Part shown: one piece after another, positions 27,006 to 35,900 of the stretch
Layout of the letters: each line of letters begins with the position of its first letter
Numbering within the stretch: position 1 is the first letter of the stretch
Assembly (NCBI GenBank): GCA_018335925.1
Contig: JAGXRF010000083.1
Span: 17,304-81,303 of the forward strand
Origin: Flavobacteriales bacterium
GTDB taxonomy: Bacteria; Bacteroidota; Bacteroidia; Flavobacteriales; Flavobacteriaceae
Reading direction: 5' to 3'
Length of the DNA stretch: 64,000 bases
Made by a program: the position numbers and the translations under genes
Notes under the pieces: model-generated
Seen by the model: only the letters and a program-made list of their open reading frames with translations
The model's database searches: none
What the model was told of the DNA's origin: nothing

Positions 27006-28052
27006 TTACAAATTCAATAAAAATTGCATGGTATCCATTCCATCTGCATAATCCCATAATTCGGGCTTTTGGGTTTCTCCAAATGCAATGCTATTGGGTA
27101 GGAAACTTGAAACCACACACTGAATTTGTTCTTGGTCAGCTTTCAACCTACGTTGAATTTGCTCTACGGAATCATAAAATTCATAAAATACTGAAGAAAT
27201 AGGGGAGGCATAACGAGTATCTTCTTTTAAAGTAATAAATCCATTGTCTAATAACTTTTCGTTACTCATCAAAAATACTGCCTTGTTGTAATCGTAGTTG
27301 TTGGCATATTTATCGTCATAAATCACCTCATTAAACGGAAAAATAGCTTGAAAAAAGGCTTGAAAATCATATCCTTTAGAGACAAATAGCTTGTTTACAT
27401 TTCTGCAACCCAATCCAAAATAGGTAAAAATATCTATTCCCAATTTTTGTAAATCATCTTCCGTTTCATTTCCATTTAAAACTGCAACGGAATTTCTGTT
27501 TTTACGAATAATATGTGGTACTTTTCCAAAGTAATACTCAAAGTATCGTGCACTATTGTTACTACCTGTAGCAATAGTAGCATCAAAATTTTGTAATCGT
27601 TCTACCCACGTTACACTTTTCTCATTCGTGTACGATTGCAAAAAATCTACGATTAGAGGAATTAAAAATTTATCTTGTGAAGATAGTTTTGCTTGCAAAG
27701 AATGTCCGCTTAACCATACACATAACACATCGTGTAAACCCACCATTGGAATGTTTCCTGCCAAAACCAAGCCAATGTTTTTTGGGCTTTTGGTCGGAAG
27801 AGTATAGTTTTTTAACCAAGTTTGGATATTGTTTGGTTGTAAAGCTTCCCCCCATGATTCCAAAGCAAACAGTACTTGCTCTTTGGTGAACCAAGGGTTG
27901 TAATTTCTGGCTTGTGAGATGGTAGATTCCATCTTTTCAAAGAAATGTTCATTTCCCCAAACGTCTTCTTTTTGAATCCATTGCTGGTTTTTGGCTTGTT
28001 GTAAAAATTGTCCTAGAGCAATTAGTGCTTCTACTTTGGTGTTATGTAACAT
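27006..28052 (-). CDS. Acyl-CoA reductase (LuxC-like)
   Basis: About 348 residues from ATG 28052 (MLHNTKVEALIALGQFL); the frame continues to a TTG at 28094 but ATG is preferred. The sequence has the LuxC-type pattern: LVLAGNIPMVGLHDVLCVWLSG, ATGSNNSARYFEYYFG, and GLGCRNVNKLFVSKGYD with the catalytic Cys. Such proteins reduce acyl-CoA or acyl-ACP to aldehydes; in Flavobacteriia this gene habitually sits beside serC and a ferredoxin, as it does here, but the physiological role is unclear. Divergent from the ferredoxin gene. Confidence 0.82.
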   Translation of the reverse strand: MLHNTKVEALIALGQFLQQAKNQQWIQKEDVWGNEHFFEKMESTISQARNYNPWFTKEQVLFALESWGEALQPNNIQTWLKNYTLPTKSPKNIGLVLAGNIPMVGLHDVLCVWLSGHSLQAKLSSQDKFLIPLIVDFLQSYTNEKSVTWVERLQNFDATIATGSNNSARYFEYYFGKVPHIIRKNRNSVAVLNGNETEDDLQKLGIDIFTYFGLGCRNVNKLFVSKGYDFQAFFQAIFPFNEVIYDDKYANNYDYNKAVFLMSNEKLLDNGFITLKEDTRYASPISSVFYEFYDSVEQIQRRLKADQEQIQCVVSSFLPNSIAFGETQKPELWDYADGMDTMQFLLNL

Positions 28053-28134
28053 AGGTGTTTGTAGAATCGAAGTTTTGGTTATATTTTTGTGCAAAAATAA
28101 CGTATTACTTTCAATTCATTAAATATATCCAAAC

Positions 28135-28485
28135 ATGGCTATTATCATAACAGACGAATGTATTAACTGCGGTGCTTGCGAACCGGAATGTCCGAATAAC
28201 GCTATTTATGAAGGTGCTGCAGAATGGAGATATAAAGAGGGCACCAAATTAACCGGAAAAATTGTTTTACCAACTGGTATGGAGGTAGATGCAGATGCTC
28301 CACAAATTCCTGTTTCTGACGATGTTTATTATATAGTACCAGACAAGTGTACTGAATGTATGGGATTTCACGAAGAGCCTCAGTGTGCAGCAGTTTGTCC
28401 GGTAGATTGTTGTGTACCTGATGAAAACCATGTGGAGGATGAAGAAACCCTTCTCAACCGAAAAGCATTTTTGCACAATGAATAA
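28135..28485 (+). CDS. 2[4Fe-4S] ferredoxin
   Basis: 116 residues. Cluster I ligands [12 protein letters not shown] (CX2CX2CX3C) are near the N-terminus; cluster II has [18 protein letters not shown], i.e. CX2CX8CX3C, the expanded motif of Alvin-type ferredoxins. The region between and after is acidic. A small soluble electron carrier; the partner may be the divergent acyl-CoA reductase or other reductases. Followed at once by a strong terminator, so it is monocistronic. Confidence 0.93.
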   Translation: MAIIITDECINCGACEPECPNNAIYEGAAEWRYKEGTKLTGKIVLPTGMEVDADAPQIPVSDDVYYIVPDKCTECMGFHEEPQCAAVCPVDCCVPDENHVEDEETLLNRKAFLHNE

Positions 28486-28488
28486 TAC

Positions 28489-28512
28489 AATCCCTCTTCG
28501 GAGGGATTTTTT
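28489..28512 (+). terminator. Intrinsic terminator of ferredoxin gene
   Basis: AATCCCTC, UUCG tetraloop (28497-28500) and GAGGGATT make a perfect 8-pair stem followed by TTTT. It starts four bases after the ferredoxin stop. Confidence 0.93.
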
Positions 28513-28566
28513 ATGCAAATTACTTTGTAGAATAATCTTATATTTGCCGCTTCAAAATAATCATCC

Positions 28567-29661
28567 ATGAAAGCAGGAATTGTAGGACTTCCGAACGTAG
28601 GTAAATCTACTTTATTTAATTGTTTGTCAAATGCCAAAGCACAAAGTGCAAACTTTCCGTTTTGTACTATCGAACCAAATATTGGAGTAGTAAACGTACC
28701 AGATCCAAGGTTAGAAGCTTTGGAAAAATTGGTACAGCCAGAAAAAGTAGTTCCTGCAACCGTAGAAATTGTCGACATTGCCGGATTGGTAAAAGGTGCA
28801 AGTAAAGGAGAAGGATTAGGCAATCAATTTTTAGGAAATATCCGCGAATGCCATGCCATTATTCACGTGTTGAGATGTTTTAACAACGATAATATCATTC
28901 ACGTAGAGGGTAGTGTAAATCCGGTTCGTGACAAGGAAATCATAGACATCGAGTTACAATTAAAAGATTTAGAAACCGTTGAAAAACGTTTGGATAAAGT
29001 AAAGAAAACTGCCAAAGCAGGCATCAAAGAAGCCCAAGTAGAAGCAGCTTTGTTGGAAAGAATTCAACAGGCATTATTGGCTGCGAAGTCTGCCAGAACC
29101 GTGCAGCCTATCAACCAAGACGAAGCTGATTTGATCCAAAGTTTTCAATTAATTACTTCCAAGCCTGTGTTGTATGTTTGTAATGTAGATGAAAATAGTG
29201 CCAAATCTGGAAATGCTTATGTGGAGCAAGTAAAGGAATTGGTGAAAGAAGAAAATGCCCAAGTATTGGTATTGGCTGTTGCTACAGAAGCCGATATTAC
29301 CGAATTAGAAACTTTTGAGGAGCGACAATTATTTTTAGAAGATTTAGGGTTAGACGAGCCAGGAGTTTCTAAATTAATTCGTTCTGCTTATAAACTTTTG
29401 AACTTACAAACTTATTTTACTGCTGGGGTAAAAGAAGTAAGAGCTTGGACCATTCAAGTAGGGGATACCGCTCCAAAAGCCGCTGGTGTAATTCACTCTG
29501 ACTTTGAAAAAGGATTTATCCGTGCTGAAGTAATTGCTTTTGAAGATTACGTAGCTTTTGGTTCGGAAGCCAAAGTAAAAGAAGCCGGAAAATTAAGAGT
29601 AGAAGGAAAAGAATACATTGTGAAAGATGGCGATGTAATGCATTTCCGTTTCAACGTGTAA
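28567..29661 (+). CDS. ychF: Redox-regulated ATPase YchF (Obg family)
   Basis: Universal P-loop NTPase that prefers ATP over GTP and associates with ribosomes. G1 motif GIVGLPNVGKSTLFN at residue 4, G2/G3 region ANFPFCTIEPN and VDIAGLVKGASKGEGLGNQFL, and the C-terminal TGS-like domain (FTAGVKEVRAWTI) are complete. 364 residues is the usual length. Single gene between two terminators/gaps. Confidence 0.96.
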   Translation: MKAGIVGLPNVGKSTLFNCLSNAKAQSANFPFCTIEPNIGVVNVPDPRLEALEKLVQPEKVVPATVEIVDIAGLVKGASKGEGLGNQFLGNIRECHAIIHVLRCFNNDNIIHVEGSVNPVRDKEIIDIELQLKDLETVEKRLDKVKKTAKAGIKEAQVEAALLERIQQALLAAKSARTVQPINQDEADLIQSFQLITSKPVLYVCNVDENSAKSGNAYVEQVKELVKEENAQVLVLAVATEADITELETFEERQLFLEDLGLDEPGVSKLIRSAYKLLNLQTYFTAGVKEVRAWTIQVGDTAPKAAGVIHSDFEKGFIRAEVIAFEDYVAFGSEAKVKEAGKLRVEGKEYIVKDGDVMHFRFNV

Positions 29662-29719
29662 TTCCGTTATCATTTCATTCTATAAAATGCTATCTTTGAA
29701 ATTATAAAATTTTAGAGAC

Positions 29720-30127
29720 ATGTTATCGCATATTGAACATTTAGGAATTGCTGTGAAAAGTTTAGAGGTTGCTATTCCGTTTTGGGAAGAAAAATTAGGA
29801 TTGAAATGTTATAAGATTGAGGAAGTTGCAGATCAAAAAGTCAAAACAGCTTTTTTTCAGATAGGAGCCTCCAAAATTGAATTATTAGAATCTACCGACC
29901 CTGAAGGTCCTATAGGAAAGTTTATAGAGAAGAAAGGAGAAGGAATTCACCATATTGCATTTGCCACAAAAAATATAGAACAACAATTGATAACTTTAGA
30001 GCAAAGCGGTGTTCAATTAATTGATAAAATGCCTCGTAAAGGTGCGGAAGGTTTAGACATTGCTTTTTTACATCCAAAATCCACTCATGGGGTGTTGTTA
30101 GAACTTTGCGAAAATAAAAATTCATGA
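29720..30127 (+). CDS. mce: Methylmalonyl-CoA epimerase
   Basis: 135-residue vicinal oxygen chelate protein converting (S)- to (R)-methylmalonyl-CoA. Metal-ligand and signature stretches: IEHLGIAVKSLEVAIPFWEE, IELLESTDPEGPIGKFIEKKG, GIHHIAFAT and HPKSTHGVLLELCE. It supports propionate/branched-chain amino acid use through methylmalonyl-CoA mutase, whose genes are not in the window. It overlaps the rhomboid gene by ATGA. Confidence 0.92.
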   Translation: MLSHIEHLGIAVKSLEVAIPFWEEKLGLKCYKIEEVADQKVKTAFFQIGASKIELLESTDPEGPIGKFIEKKGEGIHHIAFATKNIEQQLITLEQSGVQLIDKMPRKGAEGLDIAFLHPKSTHGVLLELCENKNS

Positions 30128-30900
30128 TATTTCCCATTGGTGACGATCAGGTCAAAGGTGGACCATGGCCTTTGTTTAGCTATGGTTTTATCTTGTTAAA
30201 TGTATTGGTATTTTTTTACTTTCAATTACCAAACACAGCCTTTACATACGGTTATTCGATGGTTCCTTATGAAATTATCCATCAAATAGATTTGGTAGGA
30301 GAGGTTCATGGGATTCCATTAACCAAATCACCGAATCCCATTTGGTTGACCTTTTTTACTTCCATATTTATGCATGGCGATTGGATGCATTTGTTAGGAA
30401 ATATGGTTTTTTTATGGGTATTTGCAGACAACATTGAGTCGACTATTGGAAACTTTCGATTTTTGATTTTCTATGTTCTTGGTGGAATTATAGCCTCTTT
30501 TACCCATATTTATTTTAACTGGAATTCAATAATCCCAACATTGGGAGCAAGTGGAGCTATTGTAGCTTGCTTGGGAGCATATTTGGTAATGTTTCCTAAG
30601 TCAACCATTCAAATGTTGGTTTTTATCAAAGTGATACGAATACCTGCGTTTGTATTTTTGCTTTTTTGGATCATTCAACAATTGGTAAGTGGATACGGTT
30701 CCTTACAATCTACTGACGGAGGAGGAGTGGCATGGTTTGCACACATAGGTGGATTTATTTTTGGTTTGTTAGGAGGTATGTATTTTAGATGGGTTTACCC
30801 TAAAATGCTTCATATAGGAGTAGAGTATTGTCCGCAAAAAAGAAAATCTTATCGTTACAACAACCGTATAATCACCTCAAAATTAAAGTCGTGGAATTAA
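30124..30900 (+). CDS. Rhomboid family intramembrane serine protease
   Basis: 258 residues with six or seven membrane helices. MHGDWMHLLGNMVFLWVFADNIE is the loop-1/TM2 signature, LGASGAIVACLGAYLV carries the GxSG catalytic serine and FAHIGGFIFGLLGGMY the catalytic histidine. Cleaves membrane proteins within the bilayer; the substrates are unknown. The C-terminal ~35 residues are basic and cytoplasmic. Translationally coupled with mce. Confidence 0.9.
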   Translation: MIFPIGDDQVKGGPWPLFSYGFILLNVLVFFYFQLPNTAFTYGYSMVPYEIIHQIDLVGEVHGIPLTKSPNPIWLTFFTSIFMHGDWMHLLGNMVFLWVFADNIESTIGNFRFLIFYVLGGIIASFTHIYFNWNSIIPTLGASGAIVACLGAYLVMFPKSTIQMLVFIKVIRIPAFVFLLFWIIQQLVSGYGSLQSTDGGGVAWFAHIGGFIFGLLGGMYFRWVYPKMLHIGVEYCPQKRKSYRYNNRIITSKLKSWN

Positions 30901-30946
30901 GAATTTGTTGCCTTAAAAATTCATCAATAAAAATGCATGATTTTTT

Positions 30947-30976
30947 TTGGAGTAAATAAAAAAGCAAGTATATTTG
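30947..30976 (+). promoter_or_regulatory. Promoter of tRNA-Ser
   Basis: TTG (30947-30949), 19-base spacer, TATATTTG (30969-30976): an exact match to the Bacteroidetes consensus, about 32 bases before the mature tRNA 5' end. Confidence 0.72.
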
Positions 30977-31007
30977 CACTCGCTAATGAGAAATCATTAG
31001 TCTTATT

Positions 31008-31095
31008 GGAGGAATGGCAGAGTGGTCGATTGCGGCAGTCTTGAAAACTGTTGACTGTAACAGGTCCGGGGGTTCGAATCCCTCTTCCTCCGCCA
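31008..31095 (+). tRNA. tRNA-Ser(UGA)
   Basis: An 88-nucleotide class II tRNA with encoded CCA. Acceptor GGAGGAA pairs with TTCCTCC, discriminator G, CCA at 31093-31095. The anticodon loop is CTTGAAA with anticodon TGA at 31042-31044, closed by GCAGT/ACTGT. A long variable arm and the T-arm GGGGGTTCGAATCCCTC follow. Its 3' end is the likely integration site of the element whose integrase starts 260 bases downstream. Confidence 0.96.
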
Positions 31096-31115
31096 GTAGA
31101 AATACAAACGTTACT

Positions 31116-31151
31116 AAAACCCACTAAATTCAACAATTTAGTGGGTTTTTT
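31116..31151 (+). terminator. Terminator after tRNA-Ser
   Basis: AAAACCCACTAAATT, loop CAAC, AATTTAGTGGGTTTTTT: a perfect stem of at least 13 pairs followed by T-run. It separates tRNA transcription from the incoming element. Confidence 0.93.
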
Positions 31152-31354
31152 CTTTTAGGGTTATATCAAATTATTCATTAAATCTCAAAGTTTAGGTGTC
31201 TTTCAAGGTGTCACTAAAAAATTAAAATTTAAGTGACACCTCGCAATGAAAACACCGCTACTGCAAGGTGTTCAATAACATATTCAAAAAATGTACATCT
31301 TGTGTGTAGTTATTAAATCAAATAAATTTAATAATAACTTTAAGGTCACCAACA

Positions 31355-32596
31355 ATGAACACATCTTTATCAATTCTCTTCTACATCAAGAGAGCAAAAG
31401 CCAACAATTTAGGAGTTTGTCCAATCTACACCAGAGTTACAGTCAATACTAAACGATTTGAATTTAGTACCAACAAATACATCAATCCCGAAAAATGGTC
31501 CTCAGAAGGCAATAAAGTAAAAGGTTCAACAGAAGAAGCTAGAACAATAAACAGTCACCTTGATTATTTAAAAAATCAAGTTTTAGAAGCCGAGAAGAAA
31601 CTTTTTAAAAAAGACATTAGTCTTACTTCAGAAAATCTAAAGAATGAATTGTTTGGTTTGTCAGAAACCAAACGCATGCTCGTCCCTATCTTCCAAGACC
31701 ACAATAACAAAATAAAAGAGTTAGTTGGTAAAGAGTACGCTCCTGGGACATTAGAACGCTACACTACTTCATTGAAACATACTATCGAATTTATGCAATG
31801 GAAATACAACGTTTCTGATATCGATATTACAAAAATTGATCATGCCTTTATAACCGATTACGAGTTTTGGTTGCGAAGTGTTAGAAACTGTGCTAATAAT
31901 ACAACAGTCAAATACCTAAAAAACTTCAATAAAATTATCAAGCTTTGTTTGGCCAATGACTGGCTAGACAAAAATCCATTTGCAAACTATAAATCAAAAG
32001 TTAAGGAAGTTGAACGAGTTTATCTTACGGAAGCAGAAATTCAAAGTATAATCGAAAAAGATTTCAAAACAGAAAGACTATCACTAGTTCGCGATATCTT
32101 CCTTTTTAGCTGCTTTACAGGTTTGGCTTATATTGATGTCAAAAACTTGACAAAGTCACATATAAGCCTCGGTATTGATGGTGAGAAATGGATATTCACG
32201 CATAGACAAAAAACTGAAAGTGCTTCCAAAATCCCAATCCTTCCTGTTACACAAATGATAATCGATAAATACGAAAATCATCCGCAATGTAACAATCAAG
32301 ATAAACTACTACCTATCCTATCCAACCAAAAGATGAACGCTTATCTAAAAGAAATAGCCGGAATTTGTGAAATTGAAAAAGAATTAACTTTTCATATCGC
32401 TCGACATACTTTTGCAACGACTGTTACACTTACAAATGGAGTTCCAATTGAAAGTGTGAGTAAAATGCTAGGACATAAAAATTTGAGAACTACTCAACAT
32501 TATGCAAAAGTTTTGGATAGAAAAGTGAGTGACGATATGAAGATATTGAGAGATAAATTATCGAAACAAAATACCTTGACTAAGACATCTTATTGA
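31355..32596 (+). CDS. int: Tyrosine recombinase/integrase (Bacteroidetes mobile element type)
   Basis: 413 residues. The N-terminal arm-binding domain (SILFYIKRAKANNLGVCPIYTRVTV), the SAM-like core-binding domain (YAPGTLERYTTSLKHTIEFM) and the catalytic domain are all present. Catalytic residues seen: HIARHTFAT (HxxR), MLGHKNLRTTQHY (His and the Tyr nucleophile). The first Arg box reads CFTGLAYIDVKNL, with Ala where Arg is usual, as often in integrases of Bacteroides conjugative and mobilisable elements. It probably recombined at the tRNA-Ser 3' end just upstream and defines the left edge of the island. Confidence 0.93.
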   Translation: MNTSLSILFYIKRAKANNLGVCPIYTRVTVNTKRFEFSTNKYINPEKWSSEGNKVKGSTEEARTINSHLDYLKNQVLEAEKKLFKKDISLTSENLKNELFGLSETKRMLVPIFQDHNNKIKELVGKEYAPGTLERYTTSLKHTIEFMQWKYNVSDIDITKIDHAFITDYEFWLRSVRNCANNTTVKYLKNFNKIIKLCLANDWLDKNPFANYKSKVKEVERVYLTEAEIQSIIEKDFKTERLSLVRDIFLFSCFTGLAYIDVKNLTKSHISLGIDGEKWIFTHRQKTESASKIPILPVTQMIIDKYENHPQCNNQDKLLPILSNQKMNAYLKEIAGICEIEKELTFHIARHTFATTVTLTNGVPIESVSKMLGHKNLRTTQHYAKVLDRKVSDDMKILRDKLSKQNTLTKTSY

Positions 32597-32767
32597 ACTA
32601 CTTCTTTTTTTCAATTTATAATAATAAACATATTATAAAATTGTACAGCCTTTCATTGAACCTTTTTCAAGTTTCAAAAGATTTATCAAAGTATAATAAT
32701 ACCATTCTATTAGCATTTATTATTAATCTAATCTTTCATTAATAAATGTTAATTTTTATTAAAAAAC

Positions 32768-32809
32768 TTGGAAACTATTTTGGTGTTAAAAGTTTCCAAC
32801 ATACATTTG
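32768..32809 (+). promoter_or_regulatory. TetR operator overlapping the RND operon promoter
   Basis: TTGGAAACT (32768-32776) and AGTTTCCAA (32791-32799) form a perfect 9-base inverted repeat with a 14-base spacer. Within it lies TTTG (32779-32782), and 19 bases on comes TACATTTG (32802-32809), a full -33/-7 promoter. The repressor site thus covers the -33 element, as expected for autoregulation by the tetR gene 40 bases downstream. Confidence 0.72.
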
Positions 32810-32848
32810 TACCCGAAAATAAAATCCATTAAAGGGGATTTTAGAGAA

Positions 32849-33448
32849 ATGATGAAAGAAAAAATTATAAATAAAGCAAAAGAAATGTTTTTGAGACTTG
32901 GTTTCAAGAGCATCACTATGGACGATATTGCTTGTGAAATGTGTATTTCTAAAAAAACAATCTATAAATATTTTAGCAACAAAGACATTCTAATTGAAGA
33001 AAGTATTGACTTAGTTCATAAAGAAGTAAAAGAAACAATGGACGCCATAATATCTAAAAATTACAACGCCATTGAAGAAAACTTTGAAATTAAAAGAATG
33101 TTTCGAGAAATGTTCAAAAGTGCTGAATCTTCGCCTATTTATCAATTAAAAAAACATTATCCTGATATCTACAATAAGGTATTAAACATTCAGGTAAGCA
33201 TTTGTGAAGATTGTTTTAGAAAGAACATTTTAAAAGGAATCAAAGAAGGATTGTACCGAGAAAATTTGGACGTTGAAAATTATGTAAAATTTTATTATAC
33301 TTTAATATTTACGATAAACGAAAACACGATGCTAGAAAAAGAATCTCATGAATTAGAATTGAAAGCTTTGGAATATCACATTAGAGCGATGGCTACTTTA
33401 GCCGGAATAATCGAATTAGAAAAACATCTACAAAACCCTATATTATAA
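32849..33448 (+). CDS. TetR/AcrR family transcriptional repressor
   Basis: About 200 residues from ATG 32849 (MMKEKIINKAKEMFLRLGFKSITMDDIA). The frame is open from 32768, but that start would place the promoter inside the gene. The N-terminal HTH (MDDIACEMCISKKTIYKYFSNKDILI) is classical; the C-terminal ligand domain is helical. First gene of a four-gene run with a TolC-type channel, an adaptor and an RND pump, so it most likely represses the efflux operon in the absence of an inducing compound. Confidence 0.9.
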   Translation: MMKEKIINKAKEMFLRLGFKSITMDDIACEMCISKKTIYKYFSNKDILIEESIDLVHKEVKETMDAIISKNYNAIEENFEIKRMFREMFKSAESSPIYQLKKHYPDIYNKVLNIQVSICEDCFRKNILKGIKEGLYRENLDVENYVKFYYTLIFTINENTMLEKESHELELKALEYHIRAMATLAGIIELEKHLQNPIL

Positions 33449-33450
33449 AA

Positions 33451-34797
33451 ATGAAAAAAAATATATTAACAACATTTCTTCTTGTATCTGTATTAACGGC
33501 AAAAGTTAATGCACAAGAAATTAAAGAACTTAGTCTTAAAGATGCCATTTCTTTTGCTCTTGAAAACAAGTCAGAGGCTAAAAAAGCAAAATTAGAAGTA
33601 GAAAATAGCGAATATAAAATTCAAGAAGTTCGTTCTAGAGCGTTACCTCAAATAACAGCGAATGGAAGTTTAAATTACAATCCTATTCTTCAATTGAACG
33701 CTTTACCTGGTGATTTTTTTGGAGCTCCTGGAACTACCATTTTAGCTCCGTTAGGTCAAAAATGGAACTCTATTGCTGGAGTTTCCGTTAGTCAAGCCTT
33801 GTTTGATCAATCGGTTTTTACAGGATTAAAGGCAGCAAAAACCACGCGTGAATTCTATCAAATTAATGCTGACTTAACTGAAGAACAAGTTATTGAGCGT
33901 GTTGCAAATGCCTATTATCAAGTATACGTGCAACAACAAAAATTAGAAGTTGTTGAAAACAATTTAAAAAATGCTAACAAAGTAAAAGACATCATCAAAG
34001 GTCAGTTTGACAACGGTTTAGCAAGAAAAATTGATTTGGATCGAATTAGCGTTCGTGTTAACAACATTAATTCAATAAAACAGCAACTTATAAACGCTAT
34101 TAGTTTACAAGAAAATGCCTTGAAGTTTTACATGGGAATGCCAGTTGAAAATAAAGTAGTAATTCCAAAGACCGCCTTTGAAGTTACACCTCAAGACTTG
34201 ACTAAAACAGCCGATGTAACCAATAGAACAGAATATTTGTTAATGAAAAAACAAGAGCAACTTTTAATGTATCAAAAGAAAGCGTTTCAAGCTAGCTACT
34301 ATCCAACTTTATCATTAAGCGGTGGTTACAACTATATCGGTCAAGGTCCTGAAATGCCACTTTTTGCAAAACCAGCAGATGGTGTTTATTGGTCTGACTT
34401 TGCTAATATTGGTTTAAGTTTAAGAGTTCCCATTTTTACTGGATTTGGAACAAGAGCAAAAGTAAGACAAGCAAACAATGCATTAAGTTCGATAAAAGTA
34501 GATCTTGATGACACAAAATTAGCTTTGGATTTAGCATTTGACAATGCAAAAAAACAACTTGAAAACAGTTTGATTACCATCAACAATCAAAAAGAAAACG
34601 CGCAACTTGCTCAAGAGGTTTTTGCTAATACAAATAATAATTACACACAAGGTTTAGCATCATTAACCGATTTATTAGATGCAGAAAATGCTCTAGTTGA
34701 AGCACAAAACAATTACACAACTGCTATTTTAGAATACAAACTAGCGGAAATTCAATTCATAAAATCTAAAGGAGAACTAAAAAACTTATTAAACTAA
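33451..34797 (+). CDS. TolC-family outer membrane efflux channel
   Basis: 448 residues with signal peptide MKKNILTTFLLVSVLTAKVNAQ. It has the two-fold repeat of the OEP family: LSLKDAISFALENKSEAKKAKLEVENSE at the N-terminus and a matching TDVTNRTEYLLMKKQEQLLMYQK-like repeat (34213-34290), then periplasmic helical coiled coils ending in GLASLTDLLDAENALVEAQNNYTTAILEYKLAE. Outer membrane exit duct of the tripartite pump. Starts three bases after tetR. Confidence 0.92.
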   Translation: MKKNILTTFLLVSVLTAKVNAQEIKELSLKDAISFALENKSEAKKAKLEVENSEYKIQEVRSRALPQITANGSLNYNPILQLNALPGDFFGAPGTTILAPLGQKWNSIAGVSVSQALFDQSVFTGLKAAKTTREFYQINADLTEEQVIERVANAYYQVYVQQQKLEVVENNLKNANKVKDIIKGQFDNGLARKIDLDRISVRVNNINSIKQQLINAISLQENALKFYMGMPVENKVVIPKTAFEVTPQDLTKTADVTNRTEYLLMKKQEQLLMYQKKAFQASYYPTLSLSGGYNYIGQGPEMPLFAKPADGVYWSDFANIGLSLRVPIFTGFGTRAKVRQANNALSSIKVDLDDTKLALDLAFDNAKKQLENSLITINNQKENAQLAQEVFANTNNNYTQGLASLTDLLDAENALVEAQNNYTTAILEYKLAEIQFIKSKGELKNLLN

Positions 34798-34804
34798 TAA
34801 ACAA

Positions 34805-35872
34805 ATGAAAAAAATAATTTATATCGTTTTAGGTGTAGGATTAGTAGGGGCTACTGTTGTAACTCTTATGAACAACAAAAAACAAAATGAAGCAGATACA
34901 GCTATTGTTGCTCAAGAAAATAGTAGCGTTGCTGTACGTGTGGCTACAGTAGGAACAAATCCTGTTGAAGATAACTTTGTTGCTAATGGAAACTTTTCAC
35001 CTGACCAAGAATTGGAAATGGCTGCAGAACGTTCTGGAAAAGTAATTTCGATTTTAGTAAAAGAAGGAGACAGAGTAGCAAAAGGTCAAACTATCGCTAT
35101 TATTAGAGGTGATGTTGTAAATGTAGAAGCAGAAACAGCTAATGCTAATTATCAAAATGCTCTTAACGATTATAACCGATTCGAAAGTGCTTACAAAACT
35201 GGAGGTGTTACAAAACAACAATTAGACCAAGCTAGAATCAACATGATTAACGCTAAATCTAGATTAACTCAAGCCAACATTAATGTAGGTGACACAAGAG
35301 TAAAAGCGCCTTTCGGTGGAATTATCAATAAAAAATTCATTGAAGTTGGAACTATTTTAAGCGCAATGCCTCCAACAAAAATGTTCGAAATTGTGAATAC
35401 AAACTCGTTAAAACTGAAAGTAAATGTAAGTGAGCGTCAAGTAGCACAATTAAAAATTGGTTCAGTTGTAAAAGTAAAAGCAAGTGTTTTTCCTGATAAA
35501 GAATACACTGGAAAAGTAACTTTTATTGCTCCAAAAGCTGACACATCTTTAAACTTCCCTATTGAAGTGGCTATAACAAACAATCCTAATAATGAAATCA
35601 AAGCAGGAATGTATGGTTCTGTAGTTTTTGGTGCGCCAGAAGGAAAACAGCCTGAATTAATGACAATTCCAAGAAGTGCTTTTGTAGGAAGTGTAAGTAG
35701 CAACCAAGTGTATGTGGTGGAAAAAGACATCGCAGTAATGAAAAAAGTTGTGGCAGGAAGAGTGTTTGGCGACAAAGTTGAAATTCTGAGTGGCTTAAAC
35801 AATGGAGACGTAGTAGTAACTAGCGGTCAAATTAACTTAAGTGATAGCACTAAAGTTTCTATTGTAAAATAA
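34805..35872 (+). CDS. RND efflux periplasmic adaptor (membrane fusion protein)
   Basis: 355 residues with an N-terminal membrane anchor (IIYIVLGVGLVGATVVTLM). The biotinyl-lipoyl half-motifs SGKVISILVKEGDRVAKGQTIAII and VKAPFGGIINKKFIEVGTIL flank a short helical hairpin, followed by the beta-barrel (LKLKVNVSERQVAQLKIG) and the membrane-proximal domain. Connects the pump to the TolC-type channel. Eight bases separate it from the channel gene. Confidence 0.92.
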   Translation: MKKIIYIVLGVGLVGATVVTLMNNKKQNEADTAIVAQENSSVAVRVATVGTNPVEDNFVANGNFSPDQELEMAAERSGKVISILVKEGDRVAKGQTIAIIRGDVVNVEAETANANYQNALNDYNRFESAYKTGGVTKQQLDQARINMINAKSRLTQANINVGDTRVKAPFGGIINKKFIEVGTILSAMPPTKMFEIVNTNSLKLKVNVSERQVAQLKIGSVVKVKASVFPDKEYTGKVTFIAPKADTSLNFPIEVAITNNPNNEIKAGMYGSVVFGAPEGKQPELMTIPRSAFVGSVSSNQVYVVEKDIAVMKKVVAGRVFGDKVEILSGLNNGDVVVTSGQINLSDSTKVSIVK

Positions 35873-35900
35873 TTAAAGACGCTTACTTAAAACCGATTAT

